Part shown: positions 29,301-33,796 of the stretch, piece after piece
Numbering within the stretch: the stretch's first letter is position 1
Layout: the number at the start of each line of letters is the position of its first letter
DNA from: Campylobacteraceae bacterium
GTDB taxonomy: Bacteria; Campylobacterota; Campylobacteria; Campylobacterales; Sulfurovaceae
Reading direction: 5' to 3'
Length of the DNA stretch: 33,796 nt
Assembly (NCBI GenBank): GCA_027076905.1
Contig: JALTGP010000099.1
Span: 1 to 33,796, forward strand
Made by a program: the position numbers and the translations under genes
The notes under the pieces: model-generated
The model's input: only the letters and a program-made list of their open reading frames with translations
Told to the model about the DNA's origin: nothing
Database searches by the model: none

Positions 29301-32033
29301 GATGAGCATAAGATAAAAATCGAAATAGACGCACCCAAAATTACTAAATCTAAACGGGAATTGAGTCTAAATATCAAGACAGACAGAGCTTCTAAAATTG
29401 TGATAAGTGTGGTAGACAGAGGTATTTTACAGCTAGTAGGACAGAAAAAACCTGAACTGTTTGATTATTTTAATGAGAATGCAGAGAGCAGACTTAGCTA
29501 CTATGACCTCTATGATGAGCTGATGAGCTTTGTGGTAGAGGGAAACCTAATAGATTTTGGGGCAGGGGATATGATGTCTCAAAAGAAAAAACACCTCGCT
29601 CCTGATTTGGGAAAACGGATTAAGCCATTTATGATTTGGTCAGGAATTGTTGAGAGTGGTAATGGAGATAAAAATATCACCATAGATATCCCTGAGTTCA
29701 ATGGTAGAGCCTCTATTGTGGCTGTTGCCATCAATTCTGATGGTGTGGGTGTAGCCCAACAAGATATCACTGTGAGAGATGATGTGATGCTAAAGCCATC
29801 TTATCCAAAATATGCACTTGTAGGGGATAAAATAGATGTACCATTACGAATTTTTAATACCACCAAAGAGCCAAAAGTAGTGTTACTCTCCTCAACGCTC
29901 TCTGATAATCTATCTTTTGTTTTAAGCGAAAAAAATGTGACGATTGCCCCAAATAGCTCACAGCTTATCAAAGCTTTTTTGGAGGCTAAAAAGATAGGAA
30001 AGGGTGAGATTATTCTTGTTGCCAACTATGCAAATGAGACCATTACTAAAAGTGTAGAGTTGCCTATCTATTCACCTTACGCCCTATCTACACATACCTT
30101 TAAAGGGATTTCAAATCAGAGTAAAACCTTTGCCTCTCCAAAAGAGTATATTGATTCAAAAGTGATGATAACACTTTCTGATAATTTAATTGGAGCATTG
30201 CGTGATGACCTAAATTACTTGGTACAGTACCCATATGGGTGTGCCGAACAGACCAGTTCAAAACTCTCTGCGATGCACTATGCCAAACCGTTTTTACAAA
30301 AAGATGAGCTGTTGCTAGACAGTCAAAACTTTATCCGACAAGGGATAAAAAAACTCCAAAGTATGCAGAACTACTATGGAGAGTTTAACTACTGGAGAGG
30401 GGGAGATTATGTTCACCCTTATGCATCACTCTATGCATCGCAAACTCTGCTTGAACTAAAACGTGATGGGGTGGAGATTAAAAAGAGTTTTATTAAAAAT
30501 ATTATAAAAATGCTTGAATCTGTATCTAGTGCAAGTGGGAATTATGAGGCTAAATACACCAGTTCACAACGGGTCTATGCAGGTTTTATTCTATCCGAAC
30601 ATAAAAGTTTGAGCGATAGCACGGCAAATATGCTGTATGAAAAAGGGATGTACAAAGGGGATTTGGTTTCAAAGCTTTATATGTCAGCAATTTTAAAAAG
30701 AGAAGGAAAAACTGAAGATGCGACCAAACTCTATAAGAGCATAAATTACACATTAGGCGATTATGCGACAAAAAGTTATAAGAGTAGCAGAGGCAGTTTT
30801 GGTGCAACCAATCGGGATATGTTTATCCATTTTATGATTAAAACAGCATACTTTGGCAAAGATGTCAATGATTTGGTCCTCGTACAAAAAGAGTTCCCAA
30901 ATCTATACTCCACACAGACCAAAGCCGTGGCACTCAAAGCCATTAGCACTTATCTTGGTAAACCAAAAAGCTCAAAGCTAGATGTCAATATCAAAATAAA
31001 TAGTCAAAATGAGAACTATACTAAGTCCACTACCATTATGTTAGATAGATTGACAAGTGATACCATTACTCTGATTCCAAATAGCTCATCAATGAGTTAC
31101 TCTATTGAACTAATAAAACATCTGCCTAAAGTAATTAAGAATAAAATAGTATTGACCAAAGAGTTAAGTATTGCACGTCAGTTTATCAATGAAGATGGTA
31201 AAAATATTGATATCCAAAACTTGATACAGGGTGAAAAAATATACTCAAAAGTAAAAATTGTCAACAACGGAGAGATAGACAATGTGGTGGTAAGCCAACG
31301 TGTCCCTGCATGTCTTTCTATTGTCAATAATCGTATCAAAAATCAAAAAGCAAAATACAGAGATGTTAATATTAACCAAGAGAACAAAGAGATTCGAGAT
31401 GATAGGGTACTGAACTTCATCAATCTATCTAAAAAAACTATCTTTAGCAAAGAGGAGAATCGAACTATAACCATACCAAATACGGGCATTATCTACACTC
31501 CGTTTATGGTCACAAGCCAAGGAGAGTGCCAACTCCCTGCTGTTATCACTGAAGCTATGTATGACACACGAACCTATGACTACGCCAAAGAGGCAAATAA
31601 AATTATGGTCTATGAGGGAAATGCAACAACCCAAAAAGCCCCAACTATCAAAAAAAGTATAAGTTTTGAAGATGAGGCAAAAGCATTAGTAGACGCACTT
31701 TATAAAAAAGAGATGACATCAAACAATCCCAAGGATTTTATCTCTTTTTTCCACTATCCTATAAAGGTCTATTACCGAACTAAAAATGCTTCTAAAAAGA
31801 TGATTTTAAAAGACAAAAGAAACTATTTTAGAGATTGGAAAAAACGTGACTACTCAAATATAAAATTGGAAATAATTAGCAGTAAAGATGATGAGGTAGC
31901 CAAAGTCAAAATAGTATTTAACTATCTGCTAGACAATGGTAAAAAAGAGTTAAAAGGGGTGAGCAGACACCTTCTAACAGTTAAAAAGATTGATGGGGAG
32001 GTTTTGATTAGTGCTATTGAATTGGTTAAGTGA
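26325..32033 (+). CDS. Alpha-2-macroglobulin family protein (YfhM-like) with thioester motif and C-terminal extension
   Basis: About 1900 aa; signal peptide MKKYLLPFVFTSLLLA; MG-domain-like motifs; QYPYGCAEQTSSKLSAM thioester (CAEQ at 30240-30251). ATG 26325 preferred over GTG 26316. Confidence 0.93.
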   Translation: MKKYLLPFVFTSLLLANPTDKPTTPKPIPINDTFLLKSKTAVFDNSISYTHQPLLDCVPQISAVYRVESEKEIKVIPKEALRSGTTYSCKHKEVRLSFTTEALRVEDARYLASEKLLRLSFSNTIDKKNLKNALVLQKIDKLSTTNLKYSMLQSDGKDMILKINEPVKNSTIVLKIGKKVLTTYGKSIENVFEKRFNQQHRDEVVLDNEKKAMLLTDAPQMIPLSTGGFALRLFFEDSFVRKTDKYIEIEGIDNFSVNADNYIYRSSRKKYGLSDKPYYYTDIISSEFKPNTSYTVTLKKGLSTYRELKEDKHYTLKTGDRAKGVIFQGDKLYVSNVGDFGFSSVNIDNATIIVERLLDDNLRYFLNFDDADKSSTERYSKEVLSKKIRLSNRKNEIIKQKFSFKSLDKKLPFGVYNITLRYSEVVNEKIKERSVSKVIFLSDLGISVSLAKKQAFITVLSLSTVKPVAGATVELYSNNNDILGTVMTNDDGVAVIEKEKLLTKNLLDGSAKGVVVRTKGDTNFLPLNSPTNNLSPSDIMEKRARFKAHLYFQSKIVRPKSRVNALVTVKDRNFISANKLPIKLVLYNPNGDEVHNKVYHTDSYGLIDFNYQLEDADQTGQYRLKAWIGDESIGGKRFKVEAFMPPKIENHIATNKDVYSNLELIELNISSSYLFGSPSSGLDGSVKLNARAVEYFNKDYKNYSFSNAQLNKDNVQSYIDLEEDFTLDEKGKTSLLLSSKVTQKVPSVLEAMIGVTVMDDSQPVSNYKKIKIYPYKAMVGLSIDKSSFEKGQKLTGKALLIDPISGELINRKLYAVVKKINWQYAYSEGRYHWQKEIKTVGSFSLNSNEAFSYALGENGDYVVEVHDYFGGHSSSATFDVWWWSYSNISPKNDLKTIEVKFEDRLYKKGDAIEVSIKSPILEGEVFLTLESDKVELYRRINLKKGVAKISIPIEVDMKRGLHLHAIAIRPSDSPSKLIPFRATGYKFVKPNRDEHKIKIEIDAPKITKSKRELSLNIKTDRASKIVISVVDRGILQLVGQKKPELFDYFNENAESRLSYYDLYDELMSFVVEGNLIDFGAGDMMSQKKKHLAPDLGKRIKPFMIWSGIVESGNGDKNITIDIPEFNGRASIVAVAINSDGVGVAQQDITVRDDVMLKPSYPKYALVGDKIDVPLRIFNTTKEPKVVLLSSTLSDNLSFVLSEKNVTIAPNSSQLIKAFLEAKKIGKGEIILVANYANETITKSVELPIYSPYALSTHTFKGISNQSKTFASPKEYIDSKVMITLSDNLIGALRDDLNYLVQYPYGCAEQTSSKLSAMHYAKPFLQKDELLLDSQNFIRQGIKKLQSMQNYYGEFNYWRGGDYVHPYASLYASQTLLELKRDGVEIKKSFIKNIIKMLESVSSASGNYEAKYTSSQRVYAGFILSEHKSLSDSTANMLYEKGMYKGDLVSKLYMSAILKREGKTEDATKLYKSINYTLGDYATKSYKSSRGSFGATNRDMFIHFMIKTAYFGKDVNDLVLVQKEFPNLYSTQTKAVALKAISTYLGKPKSSKLDVNIKINSQNENYTKSTTIMLDRLTSDTITLIPNSSSMSYSIELIKHLPKVIKNKIVLTKELSIARQFINEDGKNIDIQNLIQGEKIYSKVKIVNNGEIDNVVVSQRVPACLSIVNNRIKNQKAKYRDVNINQENKEIRDDRVLNFINLSKKTIFSKEENRTITIPNTGIIYTPFMVTSQGECQLPAVITEAMYDTRTYDYAKEANKIMVYEGNATTQKAPTIKKSISFEDEAKALVDALYKKEMTSNNPKDFISFFHYPIKVYYRTKNASKKMILKDKRNYFRDWKKRDYSNIKLEIISSKDDEVAKVKIVFNYLLDNGKKELKGVSRHLLTVKKIDGEVLISAIELVK

Positions 32034-32062
32034 TATGTGAACCAGCTCTATTTTAAAAAATA

Positions 32063-32099
32063 TGTAGGTCGGGTTGGGCATCCGTTCATCCTGACATCA
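32063..32099. repeat. REP-like GC-rich short element with imperfect stem
   Basis: tgtaggtcgggttgggcatccgttcatcctgacatca; gtcggg/cctgac stem (one G-U); locally much more GC-rich than flanks. Confidence 0.5.
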
Positions 32100-32191
32100 A
32101 TTGGCACTTATTTAATTTGCATTCCTTAGCCTTAATAGATTAAATATACTATTGTATACTTTTAAAATTTTTTAAGCGTCAAGGAGTATTG

Positions 32192-33007
32192 GTGAAAGTA
32201 GCACTTATAGGGGATACGGTAGGAAAACCCGGGCGTGATATTATTGGGAAGTATTTAGCTAAAATAAAAGCAGAACATAAGATTGATTTTGTAGTGGCAA
32301 ACTATGAAAATGCTTCACATGGTTTTGGTCTGACGCGTAAAAATTGTGATGAGCTTTTGGGCTATGGGATAGATGTGATGACGGGAGGAAACCACTCTTG
32401 GGATAAAAAAGAGGTGTTTGAACTTTATGATACTCATCCTTTGATACGTCCGATAAATCTGCCTGATGATGGTGTCGGAGAGGGGATAATTATAGTAAAT
32501 CTATTGGGGCATAAGGTGGCTGTTTTGAATGTGATGGGGAACTATACCATGCCGATGGCTGATAATCCTTTTATTAAGATAGACCGTGCTGTTTGTGAGT
32601 TAAAAGAGCAGGGGATTACGCATATTATTGTAGATGTTCATGCCGAGGCAACCAGTGAAAAATTGGCGATGATGCACATTTTAAAAGAGCGAGTTTCGGC
32701 TATTTTTGGTACTCATACCCATGTGGGGACAGATGATTTGATGGTAGTTGATGGATGCTGTTATGTGACAGATATTGGGCTTACGGGGTGTCGTGATGGG
32801 GTGATTGGGATGGATAAAAAGATTCCCATTCAGCGTTTTATGACCAGTGTTGGGGGGCATTTTGATATTTCAAAAAAGTGTAAAACTATTTTACAGATGG
32901 TTATTTTTGAGTTGAATAGTGAGGGGAGGTCTACCTCTGCTTACAAACTAAAGATATATGGAAATGGTCAGATTGTGAAAACAGAGGGGATTGTGGAACA
33001 CTATTGA
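32192..33007 (+). CDS. YmdB-like metallophosphoesterase (TIGR00282 family)
   Basis: KVALIGDTVGKPGRDIIGKYL, DFVVANYENASHGFGLT, DVMTGGNHSWDKKE, DVHAEATSEK, GTHTHVGTDD, TDIGLTGCRDGVIGMD; RBS aaggag, GTG at 32192. Confidence 0.95.
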   Translation: MKVALIGDTVGKPGRDIIGKYLAKIKAEHKIDFVVANYENASHGFGLTRKNCDELLGYGIDVMTGGNHSWDKKEVFELYDTHPLIRPINLPDDGVGEGIIIVNLLGHKVAVLNVMGNYTMPMADNPFIKIDRAVCELKEQGITHIIVDVHAEATSEKLAMMHILKERVSAIFGTHTHVGTDDLMVVDGCCYVTDIGLTGCRDGVIGMDKKIPIQRFMTSVGGHFDISKKCKTILQMVIFELNSEGRSTSAYKLKIYGNGQIVKTEGIVEHY

Positions 33008-33084
33008 TACATTATTCACATATGGTATTGTATTTAAACGCATTTTGGCTATAATTTCAAGATTTTTTACATAAAGGATAGCCG

Positions 33085-33585
33085 TTGCAAGGTAAAGTTT
33101 GGAAGTTTGGTGATAACATAGATACCGATTTAATTATCGCTGCGAGATACCTAAATACAAGTGAGCCAAGTGAGTTGGCAAAGTATGTGATGGAAGATGC
33201 AGACCCTGAGTTTGTAGCAAAGATGAGTGTTGGTGACATTATCGTTGCAGGTGAAAATTTTGGTTGTGGTTCTAGCCGTGAACACGCACCTATTGCACTA
33301 AAATCAGCAGGTGTTTCTGCTGTAATTGCCCCTACATTTGCTAGGATTTTTTATAGAAATGCTTTCAATATGGGATTGCCTATTTTTGAGCTTGAAGAGT
33401 CGGCAGAGATAGATGAAGGTGATACTGTAAAAGTAGATATGGAGAAGGGTGAAGTGATTAATATCTCACAAGCTAAAACCTATAAATTTACACCGATTCC
33501 TGATTTTATGCAAGAGTTGGTGGATGCAGGTGGACTGATTGAGTTTGCCAAGAAAGAGATAGCAGACAAAGCGAATAGTAAATAG
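33085..33585 (+). CDS. leuD: 3-isopropylmalate dehydratase small subunit
   Basis: [68 protein letters not shown] start. Confidence 0.95.
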   Translation: MQGKVWKFGDNIDTDLIIAARYLNTSEPSELAKYVMEDADPEFVAKMSVGDIIVAGENFGCGSSREHAPIALKSAGVSAVIAPTFARIFYRNAFNMGLPIFELEESAEIDEGDTVKVDMEKGEVINISQAKTYKFTPIPDFMQELVDAGGLIEFAKKEIADKANSK

Positions 33586-33600
33586 TAAGGGGTGGTTATA

Positions 33601-33796
33601 ATGGGAAGAAATTATAAAATTGGTGTAATAAAAGGCGATGGAATTGGTCCAGAGATTATAGATGAAGCGGTTAAAGTTCTTGATGCACTTTCTGCTAATC
33701 TTGGCTTTAATTTAGAGTATCATGAGATGCTTATGGGTGGCTCTGCTATTGATGAGACGGGTGTTCCTTTGCCTGATGAGACAATACAGGGTGTAA
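33601..33796 (+). CDS. leuB: 3-isopropylmalate dehydrogenase, N-terminal part (truncated by window edge)
   Basis: MGRNYKIGVIKGDGIGPEIIDEAVKVLDAL...YHEMLMGGSAIDETGVPLPDETIQGV. Confidence 0.95.
   Translation, partial: MGRNYKIGVIKGDGIGPEIIDEAVKVLDALSANLGFNLEYHEMLMGGSAIDETGVPLPDETIQGV

Overview
This looks like an AT-rich Campylobacterota (epsilonproteobacterial, Sulfurimonas/Sulfurovum-like) chromosomal segment, mostly protein-coding, with a strong cell-envelope/peptidoglycan theme. Order: guaB 3' end; a convergent surface lipoprotein with Ig-like repeats plus a small beta-barrel gene; a tight operon of SSS-family symporter, anmK, amgK-like kinase and murU-like uridylyltransferase, running directly into a 7TMR-DISM-type sensor histidine kinase and two paralogous OmpR-type response regulators (the second with a Glu at the phospho-acceptor position); a Cof-type HAD hydrolase; rho; murI; an outer-membrane-like protein; yebC; a CoA-binding protein; ilvA, ppx/gppA and kdsA; a short MITE/REP-like inverted-repeat element; a MORN-like protein; an AsmA-like protein with an apparent ATA start; pbpC; a DUF2130-like protein; a giant alpha-2-macroglobulin with an intact CAEQ thioester motif and a C-terminal add-on domain; ymdB-like phosphoesterase; leuD; leuB 5' end. 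The best candidate for an undescribed system is the peptidoglycan-sugar salvage operon (3897-11646) that couples a possible MurNAc/anhydroMurNAc importer and the AnmK/AmgK/MurU pathway to a dedicated sugar-fold sensor kinase and an active/pseudo-receiver response regulator pair. No tRNA, rRNA or CRISPR was seen. Assignments come from reading motifs by eye; no database search was run.
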